Source: Erwinia sp. OLFS4 (lineage in GTDB: Bacteria; Pseudomonadota; Gammaproteobacteria; Enterobacterales; Enterobacteriaceae). Taken from it: a stretch of 64,000 nt of DNA. The translations under genes were made by a program, and so were the position numbers. The stretch spans positions 1 through 64,000 of the forward strand of contig NZ_MOMB01000007.1 in NCBI RefSeq assembly GCF_002752165.1, in the 5' to 3' direction. The notes under the pieces are model-generated. The model searched no databases. It was not told where the DNA came from and worked only from the letters and a program-made list of their open reading frames with translations. Below are positions 21,276 through 30,672 of this stretch, piece after piece (the first letter of the stretch is position 1; each line of letters begins with the position of its first letter).

Positions 21276-22490
21276 TTAATGGTGTGCCCATTCGATCGCG
21301 TTAATATCGACACCGGATTTAAACATTTCCCACAGCGGGGAGAGGTCGCGCAGACGGCCAATCGACTTATGAACCAGGTCGATGGCGTAATCGATCTCTT
21401 CCTCGGTAGTAAAGCGACCGAGGGAAAAACGGATCGAGCTGTGGGCCAGTTCATCGTTCATACCCAGCGCACGCAGCACATAGGAGGGTTCAAGACTGGC
21501 AGAAGTACAGGCTGATCCCGACGAAACCGCCAGGTCTTTCAGCGCCATAATCAGCGATTCACCTTCAACATAGTTGAAGCTGACATTAAGAATATTCGGC
21601 GCGCCTTTTTCCAGGTCGCCATTAAGGTAGACTTCTTCAATATCTTTCAGGCCATTCCATAACCGGTCGCGCAGGGCGCGCAAACGCGCCATTTCGCTGC
21701 TCATTTCTTCTTTAGCAATGCGGTAGGCTTCCCCCATCCCTACAATCTGATGCACCGGTAGCGTGCCTGAACGCATGCCGCGCTCATGGCCACCGCCGTG
21801 AATCTGGGCTTCCAGACGAATGCGCGGTTTGCGGCGGACATACAGGCCACCAATGCCTTTAGGGCCGTATATTTTATGGCCCGAAAAAGACATCAGATCC
21901 ACCGGCAGCTGCGCCAGATCTATGGGCAGTTTGCCGACACTCTGTGTGGCATCAACATGGAAAATAATGCCGCGAGCGCGGCACAGCTCCCCAATTGCGT
22001 TAATATCCTGTATCACGCCAATTTCATTATTAACATGCATCACAGAAACCAGCACGGTGTCGTCACGCAACGCAGCTTCCAGCGTTGGCAAATCGACAAT
22101 CCCGTTAGGTTGGGGTGCCAGGTAGGTTACCTCGAAACCTTCACGCTCCAGCTGACGACAGGTATCCAGTACAGCCTTATGTTCCGTTTTACAGGTAACA
22201 ATGTGCTTGCCTTTTTTCTGGTAAAAAGTTGCTGCACCTTTAATTGCCAGGTTGTCGGACTCCGTCGCGCCGGAAGTAAACACGATTTCGCGCGGGTCAG
22301 CACCAATTAAATCAGCAATCTGGTTACGTGCAACATCCACCGCCTCTTCGGCCTGCCAGCCAAAGCGATGAGAACGGGAGGCAGGATTGCCAAAGGTGCC
22401 ATCAAGGGTGAGAAATTGCATCATCTTCTCAGCCACGCGCGCATCCACCGGCGTCGTCGCGGAGTAGTCCAGATAAATCGGTAATTTCAT
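21276..22490 (-). CDS. iscS: Cysteine desulfurase IscS
   Basis: This 404-residue PLP enzyme takes sulfur from cysteine for Fe-S clusters and thio-modified tRNA. The PLP lysine is in [12 protein letters not shown] (near residue 206) and the mobile-loop nucleophile is in [10 protein letters not shown] (near Cys328). Length equals E. coli IscS (404). It is the second gene of the isc operon. Confidence 0.98.
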   Translation of the reverse strand: MKLPIYLDYSATTPVDARVAEKMMQFLTLDGTFGNPASRSHRFGWQAEEAVDVARNQIADLIGADPREIVFTSGATESDNLAIKGAATFYQKKGKHIVTCKTEHKAVLDTCRQLEREGFEVTYLAPQPNGIVDLPTLEAALRDDTVLVSVMHVNNEIGVIQDINAIGELCRARGIIFHVDATQSVGKLPIDLAQLPVDLMSFSGHKIYGPKGIGGLYVRRKPRIRLEAQIHGGGHERGMRSGTLPVHQIVGMGEAYRIAKEEMSSEMARLRALRDRLWNGLKDIEEVYLNGDLEKGAPNILNVSFNYVEGESLIMALKDLAVSSGSACTSASLEPSYVLRALGMNDELAHSSIRFSLGRFTTEEEIDYAIDLVHKSIGRLRDLSPLWEMFKSGVDINAIEWAHH

Positions 22491-22578
22491 TGCTCGTAAA
22501 CTCCGTACATCACTTCAATGTGTATCAATATTTATTATTTCGCCCGGCTTCAGGGCCGGGCTGATGTCATCAGTAAAG

Positions 22579-23079
22579 TCAGGCGCGCAGGTTATTAACG
22601 CTAATGGTTTCCTGCACCCGTCCGTTAGGCGCAAGGCGGCGGGTCTCGTTATTCTGGCGGTCAGCCACGTCCAGAATTTCCTGATTGTTGACCAGCTCAG
22701 CCAGCGTAATGTTATTGAGAAAATCGCTGATACGTTCGCTCAAATCGCGCCACAGAACGTGGGTCAGGCAGCGTTCTCCGGCCTGGCAGCCCTCTTTACC
22801 CTGACAGCGCGTGGCATCCACCGATTCATCGACAGCGGTAATCACCGCACCAACGGCGATCTCACTGGCATCACGACCCAGCAGATAGCCGCCACCCGGG
22901 CCACGAACACTGGCAACCAGCCCGTTTTTACGCAAGCGTGAGAACAGTTGTTCAAGATAAGAGAGTGAAATCCCCTGGCGTTCAGAAATGTCGGCTAACG
23001 GCACCGGCCCTTCATGGGAATGCAGCGCAACGTCAAGCATGGCGGTAACGGCATAGCGGCCTTTGGAAGTCAGTCTCAT
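22579..23079 (-). CDS. iscR: Fe-S cluster-sensing regulator IscR
   Basis: This 166-residue Rrf2-family regulator binds DNA in [2Fe-2S] and apo forms and represses its own operon when clusters are plentiful. The winged-helix domain is at about residues 1-80 ([19 protein letters not shown]), and the cluster cysteines are in [13 protein letters not shown] (three Cys). The ATG at 23079 gives the family start [11 protein letters not shown], and an in-frame start 27 codons upstream would run through the promoter. Confidence 0.97.
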   Translation of the reverse strand: MRLTSKGRYAVTAMLDVALHSHEGPVPLADISERQGISLSYLEQLFSRLRKNGLVASVRGPGGGYLLGRDASEIAVGAVITAVDESVDATRCQGKEGCQAGERCLTHVLWRDLSERISDFLNNITLAELVNNQEILDVADRQNNETRRLAPNGRVQETISVNNLRA

Positions 23080-23139
23080 ACGATTTTCGCAACCTCGGTA
23101 ATGTCCCGGATGGGCGTGATTAATGCTCAACAGTCTGAC

Positions 23140-23214
23140 ATTCCCGAGTGTTTTGGTCAACTATTTAACCAAGTAAAACACTCAAGTATTTAACCTGGTA
23201 AAATACTCAACTAT
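23140..23214 (-). promoter_or_regulatory. isc promoter with three tandem 25-bp IscR-type boxes
   Basis: The box at 23164-23140 (minus strand, starting ATAGTTGACC) agrees at 22 of 25 positions with the IscR type 1 consensus and contains the probable -35 TTGACC. Two further boxes with the same core (TCAA[C/G]TATTTA on the plus strand at 23182 and 23207) follow at exactly 25-bp steps. The outermost reaches into the trmJ stop codon. The outer boxes match the consensus less well. IscR autorepression at such sites is established in E. coli. Confidence 0.75.
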
Positions 23215-23936
23215 TTATGCTCTTTTTTGGCAAAAGAAGCCAGCATACCGCGCAGAATATTCAGCTCATCACGCTCCGGGCGTGCACGGGTGAACAGACG
23301 CCGCAGCTTACTCATGACCTGGCCGGGATTTGCTTCCCGGATAAAACCGCTTTGTACCATCATCTGTTCAAGATGCTGATAAAAATGCGCCAGATCTTCT
23401 GCCAGAGGATAAGGAGACGCCTGCCATACCGGCTGCGTTTTCTGCTGTGCTGCCAGCCAGGCCATGCGCACTTCATAGCTGATAACCTGCACCGCCATCG
23501 CCAGATTAAGTGAACTGTATTCCGGGTTGGCATGAATCGACACATGATAATGGCATTTTTGCAGCTCGTCGTTGGTTAGCCCGACACGTTCACGACCGAA
23601 TACCAGCGCCACCGGCGTCTGCTGCGCTTCCTGCACGCTTTTAATGCCACATTCACGGGCGTCAAGCATCGGCCAGGGCAGGGAACGCGAACGTGCGCTG
23701 GTTCCCACGACCAGACCACAACCGGCAATGGCATCATCCAGCGAGGCAACAATTTTTGCCGACCCAATCACATCACTGGCACCCGCCGCCAGTGAAATCG
23801 CCTGAGAATCAGGTTTAACTAACGGATTAACCAGACAAAGATTGGTCAGCCCCATGGTTTTCATTGCACGCGCAACAGAACCCATGTTGCCGGTATGGGA
23901 GGTCTCCACCAGCACAATACGAATGTTTTCCAGCAT
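23211..23936 (-). CDS. trmJ: tRNA (Cm32/Um32) methyltransferase TrmJ
   Basis: This 241-residue SPOUT-class enzyme 2'-O-methylates position 32 of several tRNAs. The SAM-knot residues lie in [14 protein letters not shown] and [11 protein letters not shown], and the N-terminus is [19 protein letters not shown]. The ATG at 23936 is chosen because it gives the E. coli N-terminus, while the upstream in-frame ATGs add unrelated residues. Its stop overlaps the outer IscR box, so the isc promoter lies directly behind it. Confidence 0.95.
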   Translation of the reverse strand: MLENIRIVLVETSHTGNMGSVARAMKTMGLTNLCLVNPLVKPDSQAISLAAGASDVIGSAKIVASLDDAIAGCGLVVGTSARSRSLPWPMLDARECGIKSVQEAQQTPVALVFGRERVGLTNDELQKCHYHVSIHANPEYSSLNLAMAVQVISYEVRMAWLAAQQKTQPVWQASPYPLAEDLAHFYQHLEQMMVQSGFIREANPGQVMSKLRRLFTRARPERDELNILRGMLASFAKKEHK

Positions 23937-24300
23937 AGTCTTCAGCAGAAATAAGAAATAATCGGCGTAGCCTAACATAAAACAGGACATGTGCCGAACA
24001 CGCTGCTATACTTCGCCCCGGTAAAATTCAGCCGCTGGCTTTGTTGTTACGCCCTGACAGGGGTAAAAAATGGGCAACGCGACCGGCGGATAAGCTGAAT
24101 TCACAAATTTCACGCTGTTGCGCTCTGACCACGCCTCGCCGTACTGACTGACAGACTCTGTCTCCCGCGAAGTACCTGGCCCGCGTCGTCACCGTGCAAA
24201 GCACACAGTCAGCAGAGTTTTTGTCGCCAGATATCAATTGCAGTGCCAGATGCCTTCCCCCAGGAAGCGTCCGTCAGCAACGCGGAATCGCGACAGAAAT
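23937..24300. other. trmJ-suhB divergent gap, no gene supported
   Basis: About 360 bp separates the divergent trmJ and suhB starts before the suhB boxA. It must hold promoters for both genes, but no convincing -35/-10 pair was identified by eye. A 69-codon minus-strand frame at 24028-24237 has no recognisable product or good ribosome site. Confidence 0.5.
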
Positions 24301-24312
24301 TGTTCTTTAACA
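24301..24312 (+). promoter_or_regulatory. boxA antitermination element in the suhB leader
   Basis: TGTTCTTTAACA differs from the rRNA boxA consensus (TGCTCTTTAACA) at one base and lies 24 bp before the suhB start codon. In E. coli a boxA in the suhB 5' UTR recruits Nus factors and mediates autoregulation by SuhB. The position and sequence here suggest the same loop. Confidence 0.7.
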
Positions 24313-24336
24313 TTCAGCGAGTGAGAGACTCCCATC

Positions 24337-25140
24337 ATGCATCCAATGCTCAACATTGCCGTGCGCGCTGCGCGCAAAGCCGGAAACGTTATTGCCCGGA
24401 ATTATGAAACCCCTGACGCGGTTGAAACCAGTCAGAAAGGCAGCAATGACTTTGTTACCAATGTTGACCATGAAGCGGAACGCCAGATTATTGAGGTGAT
24501 TCGCAAGTCCTATCCACAGCACACTATCATCACTGAAGAAAGCGGTGAACTGCCGGCTGAGGATCAGGATATACAATGGGTTATCGATCCGCTGGATGGC
24601 ACCACCAATTTTATCAAACGCCTTCCCCACTTCTCGGTTTCCATTGCGGTGCGCATTAAAGGCCGCACGGAAGTTGCCGTGGTTTACGATCCGATGCGTA
24701 ACGAATTATTCAGCGCCGTTCGCGGCCAGGGTGCCCAGCTAAATGGTTACCGTTTGCGTGGCGGCACCACCCGCGATCTGGATGGCACAATTCTCGCCAC
24801 CGGCTTTCCGTTCAAAGCTCGTCAGCACAGTCAGAGTTATCTGGCCATTCTTGGCAAACTTTTTACCCAGTGCGCAGACTTCCGTCGTAGCGGTTCAGCC
24901 GCGCTGGACCTGGCCTATGTCGCCGCTGGCCGCGTTGATGGTTATTTTGAGATTGGCCTTAAACCCTGGGATTTCGCGGCGGGTGAACTGCTGGTTCGCG
25001 AAGCAGGCGGACTGGTAACCGATTTCACCGGAGGCCATAATTTTCTCACCTCCGGCAACCTGGTAGCAGGCAATCCACGCGTGGTGAAATCAATGCTGGC
25101 AACCATGCGTGATGAACTCAGCGAAGCGCTGAAGCGCTAA
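24337..25140 (+). CDS. suhB: Inositol-1-monophosphatase / Nus-complex factor SuhB
   Basis: This 267-residue inositol monophosphatase family protein has the metal-binding motif WVIDPLDGTTNF (near residue 82) and the second motif KPWDFAAGELLVREAGG. Besides the phosphatase activity, SuhB is part of the Nus complex acting on rRNA transcription. Length equals E. coli SuhB (267). It is transcribed alone, with a boxA in its leader. Confidence 0.97.
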   Translation: MHPMLNIAVRAARKAGNVIARNYETPDAVETSQKGSNDFVTNVDHEAERQIIEVIRKSYPQHTIITEESGELPAEDQDIQWVIDPLDGTTNFIKRLPHFSVSIAVRIKGRTEVAVVYDPMRNELFSAVRGQGAQLNGYRLRGGTTRDLDGTILATGFPFKARQHSQSYLAILGKLFTQCADFRRSGSAALDLAYVAAGRVDGYFEIGLKPWDFAAGELLVREAGGLVTDFTGGHNFLTSGNLVAGNPRVVKSMLATMRDELSEALKR

Positions 25141-25185
25141 ATATCTCCCGTCGATCGCGCAGGCAATCCCCGCGCGATCGCTTTC

Positions 25186-26166
25186 TTAGAAGACCGGCCG
25201 GATACCGTTAGAGGCCATCGGTTGTGCTGAAAGCCAGAGCACACTGGCGGCTACAACCAGCAGCATCCCCCCCAGCAGACTCAGGCAGGCCACCAGCATC
25301 GGCTGCGGCGCCCGCGTTTTTTTGCTCAGCGTCATTGCCAGTGTCCGCGAGCTTTGCACCAGCAATGCCAGTGACGACACGGTCAACGCGGTGCCCGCGG
25401 CCATCACCAGCGCGGAGATAACTCCCCACCAGTAGACGTTCATCACTTTAGCAAACAGCAGCATCATAATGGCCCCTGAGCAGGGACGCAGCCCCATCGA
25501 CAACACCACCAGTAGCCGGGTTTTCAGGGTAACCGCCTGCGCCAGTTGTGACGCATCCGGCACGTGCTGATGACCACAACCACAGTGTGCATCATGCAGA
25601 TGCGCCGGCGGCGTGATACGCCGGAAACGGCCCGGCTGCAGCAGCCGTTTAATACGTTTCAGCGCCTTATAACAGAGCGCAACGCCAAGCAGACCAACCA
25701 GCAGATAGCTTGCTTTTTCCAGCCAGAAACTGCTGATATGCAGCTGACGCGAGGAGAGCTGTAAAATGCCCAGCATCAGGGTGACCAGAAAAATCGCCAC
25801 GCCGCCCTGAAGCAACGCGGCGGCAAAGGTCAGCTGTAAGCTGTTTTTCAGGCGGGTAGGATGGGTGGCAAGAAAAGCGCCAATCACCACCTTACCATGG
25901 CCGGGCCCCAGGGCATGCAACACACCGTAGATCAGACTGAATCCGACCAGCGCCATACCAGCCTGTTGCCGGTGTTCTGCCAGCTTCTCTAACAGTGCCG
26001 CCATATGCTGATTCAGCACCCGTTGCCACTGCATACTCTGCAGCAAAATTTGTGGCCAGAAATACCATAATGCAGCCACCAGCAATGCCAGCATAATGGC
26101 GGTTATCAGCAACAGCCAGCGCATCGCCGCTGGCTGCCGGGATTTTGCATCGAGGATCACTGACAT
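25186..26166 (-). CDS. zevB: NicO-family metal transporter, ZevB-like
   Basis: This 326-residue polytopic membrane protein of the NicO (RcnA/HoxN-like) family has about six hydrophobic helices. It contains the family motif HALGPGHGKVVIGAF near residue 90, a His/Cys-rich cytosolic loop (HLHDAHCGCGHQH) and SMGLRPCSGAIMML. The gene overlaps the preceding DUF1007 gene by 10 bp, the arrangement of zevA-zevB described for zinc uptake in Haemophilus influenzae. A Zur-type box at zevA supports zinc. Nickel or cobalt transport remains possible from the family alone. Confidence 0.8.
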   Translation of the reverse strand: MSVILDAKSRQPAAMRWLLLITAIMLALLVAALWYFWPQILLQSMQWQRVLNQHMAALLEKLAEHRQQAGMALVGFSLIYGVLHALGPGHGKVVIGAFLATHPTRLKNSLQLTFAAALLQGGVAIFLVTLMLGILQLSSRQLHISSFWLEKASYLLVGLLGVALCYKALKRIKRLLQPGRFRRITPPAHLHDAHCGCGHQHVPDASQLAQAVTLKTRLLVVLSMGLRPCSGAIMMLLFAKVMNVYWWGVISALVMAAGTALTVSSLALLVQSSRTLAMTLSKKTRAPQPMLVACLSLLGGMLLVVAASVLWLSAQPMASNGIRPVF

Positions 26167-26810
26167 GTCAGGGTCACCGTCTGAGCAAACTGACGGCCCA
26201 GATCCATATCAACCGGAGGCGCATCGGCTTTATCCAACGACAGCGCATAATTCTTTAACGCCGCGTCGGCGGGCGGAGTGTGTAATGCAAAATGACAGCG
26301 CCCTTTTAGCGCATCGGGTAAGCTAAGATCGTCTGGTTTATCGTAATACATATCAACAAAATAGGTCGGGTCGAAGGTTAAGAATTTATACTGTTGTCCC
26401 GCCAGAGGCTGCGGCCGTGCCAGCGGCAGAATAAATGCCAGCACCGCTTTCGCCCCCTGACGATAAAGCCGGTACTGTGGCGGCAGATTATCAAATTTTA
26501 CCGCCTTGCCCTGGTGCCAGAACTCACTAAAGTAATGCTGCCCCAGTACGTTGGCCATTACCTCAGCAGCCAGTTTTTTCCAGACAACAGAATCAGGTCC
26601 GGCATTACCGGCATCGTATAACAGATCAGCGGACGTGATCTCGTCCATGGTCCAGATCATACTTAATCCGGTCAGGTTATCTCCTTTCACCACCGGTGTG
26701 GTTTTTATCGCAATAAAGCTGTGCGGATGTGCCAGGGCCAGTTGTGGCCAGCCGGCCAGCATCAACAGCAGCCCCAAAATAACGTTATAATATAACAAAT
26801 GCAATTCCAC
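26157..26810 (-). CDS. zevA: DUF1007 periplasmic metal-uptake protein, ZevA-like
   Basis: This is a 217-residue DUF1007-family protein. A hydrophobic signal sequence ends near residue 27 (LALAHPHS), and the mature protein starts with a metal-suited HPHSF motif typical of the family. It is paired with the NicO-type gene by a 10-bp overlap and probably delivers zinc to it. The GTG at 26810 is preceded by CAGG six bases upstream and yields a complete signal peptide. Later starts would truncate it. This places the Zur-like palindrome within codons 5-9, which is unusual. Confidence 0.8.
   Translation of the reverse strand: MELHLLYYNVILGLLLMLAGWPQLALAHPHSFIAIKTTPVVKGDNLTGLSMIWTMDEITSADLLYDAGNAGPDSVVWKKLAAEVMANVLGQHYFSEFWHQGKAVKFDNLPPQYRLYRQGAKAVLAFILPLARPQPLAGQQYKFLTFDPTYFVDMYYDKPDDLSLPDALKGRCHFALHTPPADAALKNYALSLDKADAPPVDMDLGRQFAQTVTLTCQ
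26783..26797 (-). promoter_or_regulatory. Zur-type palindrome at the start of zevA
   Basis: GTTATA-A-TATAAC (26784-26796) is a perfect 6+1+6 palindrome equal to the core of the E. coli Zur consensus. It lies within the first codons of zevA as called here, so repression would act as a roadblock or the true transcript starts inside. The match strongly suggests zinc-responsive control of zevAB. Confidence 0.65.
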
Positions 26811-27262
26811 CTTTGACCTGTAAACTTTTTATATCGCTGGAATTTAACAGCTAGCGGCGCACAGCTATCCAGCGAAAAATTGCCGCAGGCGACCTGGTAT
26901 CAAATTCACCGCACTTGTCCCTTACCGCACGGCAATTGTTAAACCGCACTTCCTTTTGCAAGGACGCTCAATGATCATCGTTACGGTGGTGCAGCGTACA
27001 AAATATGGCGGACGGGGGACAAGAAATCCAGCATCAAGCGAAACCTGAAATGCAAGAAGATGTCTCAGGCTGGCGATGACGCAGACCAGTGCCGGCAAAA
27101 AGCGCAGCCACTTCATGATACCGACGACGCGGGTTGTTCGGGTGGCGAGCACGGGGATGAATAACGGCTATATTATTGCCTGCCGCTGCCAGCGTGAATG
27201 CAACAGAATAACGTGAGGGAAAACCGCAATAACGTGTGATGACGGAAAAAGGCGGCTTACAA
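26811..27262. other. Gap between glyA and zevA without a supported gene
   Basis: About 450 bp between the glyA hairpins and zevA. A 76-codon minus-strand frame (26922-27152) is present but has no recognisable motif or ribosome site, and its composition looks non-coding. The zevAB promoter should lie near its left end. Confidence 0.5.
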
Positions 27263-27297
27263 CCCGCTGTCTGCGGGCAGGACCTCCGCAGAGGTCC
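27263..27297 (-). terminator. Double hairpin after glyA
   Basis: Two perfect hairpins stand side by side: GGACCTC/GAGGTCC with a 4-base loop (27280-27297) and CCCGC/GCGGG with a 5-base loop (27263-27277). They lie 29 bp past the glyA stop. A TTTTT run follows 14 bases later on the minus strand. They probably end or protect the glyA mRNA. Confidence 0.5.
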
Positions 27298-27325
27298 CGC
27301 CGCCGCGCGAAATCAGAGGGTGCTA

Positions 27326-28579
27326 TCAGGCATAGACCGGAAAGCGCGCGCAGATATCAAGGACTTTCTTTTTAATGCGCTCAATATTCGCCTCATCGTG
27401 AATATTATCCAGCACATCGCTCATCCAGCCGGCCAGTTCACGCACTTCAGCTTCTTTAAAACCGCGACGGGTTACCGCCGGTGTCCCAATTCGTACCCCG
27501 GAGGTGACAAACGGACTTTTCGGATCGTTAGGTACGCTGTTCTTGTTTACCGTGATATTTGCCCGGCCCAGTGCGGCATCGGCTTCTTTACCGGTCAGGT
27601 TTTTCTCTACCAAATCCAGCAGGAACAGATGATTATGGGTTCCGCCAGACACCACGTTATAGCCGCGCGCAAGGAACACCTCGACCATTGCTTTGGCGTT
27701 TTTTGCTACCTGCTGCTGATACACTTTAAACGCAGGTTCCATGGCTTCTTTAAATGCCACGGCTTTACCGGCAATCACGTGCATCAGCGGGCCACCCTGA
27801 CCGCCGGGAAACACAGCAGAATTGAGCTTTTTGTACAGTTCTTCATCGCCACCTTTGGCCAGAATCAGGCCACCACGTGGACCCGCCAGCGTTTTGTGGG
27901 TAGTTGAAGTAACAATATGCGCATGCGGTACCGGGTTGGGATAAACATCGGCGGCAATCAGGCCAGCCACGTGGGCCATATCAACAAACAGATAAGCCCC
28001 AACGCTGTCGGCAATCTCGCGCATTTTCGCCCAGTCACAGATACCGGAATAGGCGGAAAAGCCACCGACAATCATTTTCGGCATATGTGCTTTCGCCAGG
28101 TCAGCCAGCGCCTGATAATCAATTTTACCGCTATCATCAATGCCGTAGGGAACGACATTATAAAGTTTACCGGAAAGATTAACCGGTGAGCCGTGCGTCA
28201 GGTGTCCGCCGTGCGCAAGGTTCATTCCCAGAATGGTATCACCTGGCTGCAGCAGCGCCGTGTAAACTGCAAAGTTCGCCTGAGAACCGGAATGCGGCTG
28301 TACGTTAGCATAGTCTGCGCCGAAAAGTGCTTTCGCCCGATCGATGGCCAGCTGTTCGACGATATCAACATACTGACAGCCGCCGTAATAACGTTTGCCG
28401 GGATACCCTTCCGCATATTTGTTGGTCAACTGCGATCCCTGAGCCTGCATGACCCGCGGACTGGTATAATTCTCTGAGGCGATCAGTTCGATGTGCTCTT
28501 CCTGGCGCACCTTCTCCTGCTCCATTGCCTGCCATAATTCGGCATCATAATCGGCAATATTCATCTCACGCTTTAACAT
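27326..28579 (-). CDS. glyA: Serine hydroxymethyltransferase
   Basis: This 417-residue PLP enzyme interconverts serine and glycine with tetrahydrofolate and is the main source of one-carbon units. The PLP lysine is in [15 protein letters not shown] (near residue 229). N-terminus, C-terminus (ICARFPVYA) and length equal the E. coli enzyme. It is divergent from hmp, as in E. coli, and a PurR-like box lies in the shared gap. Confidence 0.98.
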   Translation of the reverse strand: MLKREMNIADYDAELWQAMEQEKVRQEEHIELIASENYTSPRVMQAQGSQLTNKYAEGYPGKRYYGGCQYVDIVEQLAIDRAKALFGADYANVQPHSGSQANFAVYTALLQPGDTILGMNLAHGGHLTHGSPVNLSGKLYNVVPYGIDDSGKIDYQALADLAKAHMPKMIVGGFSAYSGICDWAKMREIADSVGAYLFVDMAHVAGLIAADVYPNPVPHAHIVTSTTHKTLAGPRGGLILAKGGDEELYKKLNSAVFPGGQGGPLMHVIAGKAVAFKEAMEPAFKVYQQQVAKNAKAMVEVFLARGYNVVSGGTHNHLFLLDLVEKNLTGKEADAALGRANITVNKNSVPNDPKSPFVTSGVRIGTPAVTRRGFKEAEVRELAGWMSDVLDNIHDEANIERIKKKVLDICARFPVYA

Positions 28580-28694
28580 CTGTTTCTCCCGGCTCAGCTA
28601 ACATATTAACGGCAGTGAATAACTATCCGTAAAGGAATTTGCCAACAGTTTAAACGGTTTGCTGCAGGATGAATAGGATCACTTCCCGCTTTTT

Positions 28695-28710
28695 GCGCAA
28701 ACGATTGGTC
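28695..28710 (-). promoter_or_regulatory. PurR-like box upstream of glyA
   Basis: GCGCAAACGATTGGTC matches about 10 of the 14 specified positions of the PurR consensus, including the central CAAACG. PurR regulation of glyA is established in E. coli. The box lies 116 bp before the glyA start, in the glyA-hmp gap. Confidence 0.45.
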
Positions 28711-28870
28711 TCAGCTGTAGCAAGGCCTCTGCCGCTAAATAAAGCGCAGTCTTAACCGTATAATTATTCATGCAGCGCCTGCAATTTCTTCATCATGACG
28801 TCAGGGTTTACAACAGGCAAAAAGAGCGCTTTTTTACCCGTTCTGTTTACAGCACCGGCACATAACTAAT

Positions 28871-28893
28871 AAGATGCATTTAATATACATGTT
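28871..28893 (+). promoter_or_regulatory. NsrR operator at hmp
   Basis: AAGATGCATTT, one spacer base, then ATATACATGTT. The left half is identical to the NsrR half-site and the right half agrees at 8 of 11 positions. It lies 21 bp before the hmp ATG. NsrR represses hmp and is relieved by nitric oxide in E. coli. Confidence 0.75.
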
Positions 28894-28913
28894 ATTGAAG
28901 CAAAGGAGCTGCT

Positions 28914-30092
28914 ATGTTAGACACACAAACAATCAAAACTATTAAAGCCACGCTACCGGTTATTCAACAAACCGGCCCTGCCCTGACTGCCCATTTTTAT
29001 GACCGCATGTTTCTGCACAATCCGGAACTGAAAGATGTGTTTAACATGAGTAACCAGCGTAATGGTCATCAGCGGGAGGCTTTGTTTAACGCTATTTGTG
29101 CCTATGGTGCCAATATCGATAACCTGGCGGCACTGCTGCCTACCGTAGAAAAAATCGCCCAGAAACACAGCAGTTTCGTCATCCGTCCGGAACAGTACCA
29201 GATTGTCGGCACCCACCTGCTGGCGACCATTAAAGAAATGCTCGATCCCGGCGATGAAATTATTGAAGCATGGGGTAAAGCTTATCAGGTGCTGGCGGAT
29301 ATATTTATTCAGCGGGAAGAAGAGATTTATCAGCATAACGAACATCAACCCGGCGGCTGGCGCGGCACACGTGCTTTTCGCATTGCCAAAATCCAGCCGA
29401 AGAGCACCCTGATTAAAAGCTTCGAACTGCAACCGCTGGATGGACAACCGGTCACAGCCTACCACCCCGGGCAATACATAGCGCTCTGGCTGAAAGAGGC
29501 GGGTTTCAGTAACCGCGAAATACGTCAGTATTCGCTGACCCGAGCGGCAGACGGCAACAGTTACCGTATCGCGGTAAAACATGAAGCACAGGGGACCGTT
29601 TCCAGCTGGCTGCACCAGCACGCCCGTGAGGGGGATACCGTCCACCTGGCTCCACCGGCAGGCGATTTTTTCATGCAGTCGCTCCCTGAGATGCCTGTTG
29701 CATTAATTTCTGCCGGCGTGGGACAAACGCCGATGCTGGCAATGCTGCATACGCTGGCTAATCAGCAACATCCGTCACCGGTTGTCTGGCTGCACGCCGC
29801 CAAAAACGGCGCGGCGGATGCCTTCGCAGATGAAGTATCTGCCACCGGCGCACGGCTGGCCAATTTTGAAAAAGCCATCTGGTACAGCCAGCCTGACGCT
29901 GGCGATGCGCCGGCCCGCCCCGGACATATACATTTATCCGCCGTGGAAGCGTTAATCAGCGCGCCGGAAATGCAATATTATCTGTGCGGGCCGCTCGGTT
30001 TTATGCAGTCTGTCGCGCAACAGCTCAGCGCACTGGGCGTTGAGGCCAGCCGCATTCATTATGAAATGTTTGGCCCGCATAAAGTTCTCTGA
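28914..30092 (+). CDS. hmp: Flavohaemoglobin, nitric oxide dioxygenase
   Basis: This 392-residue protein converts NO to nitrate using O2 and NAD(P)H. It has an N-terminal globin domain at about residues 1-138, with the proximal haem histidine in [13 protein letters not shown] near residue 85. An FAD domain follows (REIRQYSLT) and then an NAD domain ([23 protein letters not shown]). A strong Shine-Dalgarno AAGGAG lies 5 bases before the ATG. Slightly shorter than E. coli Hmp (396). Confidence 0.97.
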   Translation: MLDTQTIKTIKATLPVIQQTGPALTAHFYDRMFLHNPELKDVFNMSNQRNGHQREALFNAICAYGANIDNLAALLPTVEKIAQKHSSFVIRPEQYQIVGTHLLATIKEMLDPGDEIIEAWGKAYQVLADIFIQREEEIYQHNEHQPGGWRGTRAFRIAKIQPKSTLIKSFELQPLDGQPVTAYHPGQYIALWLKEAGFSNREIRQYSLTRAADGNSYRIAVKHEAQGTVSSWLHQHAREGDTVHLAPPAGDFFMQSLPEMPVALISAGVGQTPMLAMLHTLANQQHPSPVVWLHAAKNGAADAFADEVSATGARLANFEKAIWYSQPDAGDAPARPGHIHLSAVEALISAPEMQYYLCGPLGFMQSVAQQLSALGVEASRIHYEMFGPHKVL

Positions 30093-30147
30093 CTGCGCGG
30101 CAAAAAACAGTCATCGGCACCGGGGAAATCAGCCACAGCAACAAAGC

Positions 30148-30174
30148 AAAAAGGCGCGAAAATCGCGCCTTTTT
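30148..30174. terminator. Bidirectional terminator between hmp and glnB
   Basis: Stem GGCGCGA/TCGCGCC with loop AAA is flanked by AAAAA on the left and TTTTT on the right, so it works for both convergent genes. It lies midway between the hmp and glnB stops. Confidence 0.88.
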
Positions 30175-30204
30175 GCTGATACGGTAACCGCCCGCAGAGA
30201 TGAA

Positions 30205-30555
<351 letters not shown>

Positions 30556-30672
30556 TTATTCCCGTGCCTCGCAAGCGATAGCCTGAGTATATGTGCTGCG
30601 GACAGACTCCGCAGTGCGGGCTGTCTCTTTATTTCCCGGCCTTTAAACTAGCATAAATTACCGCTGAAATAA

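Noticed and set aside
26922-27152. 76-codon minus-strand frame in the glyA-zevA gap
   Set aside because: No ribosome site, no motif, irregular composition; treated as non-coding.
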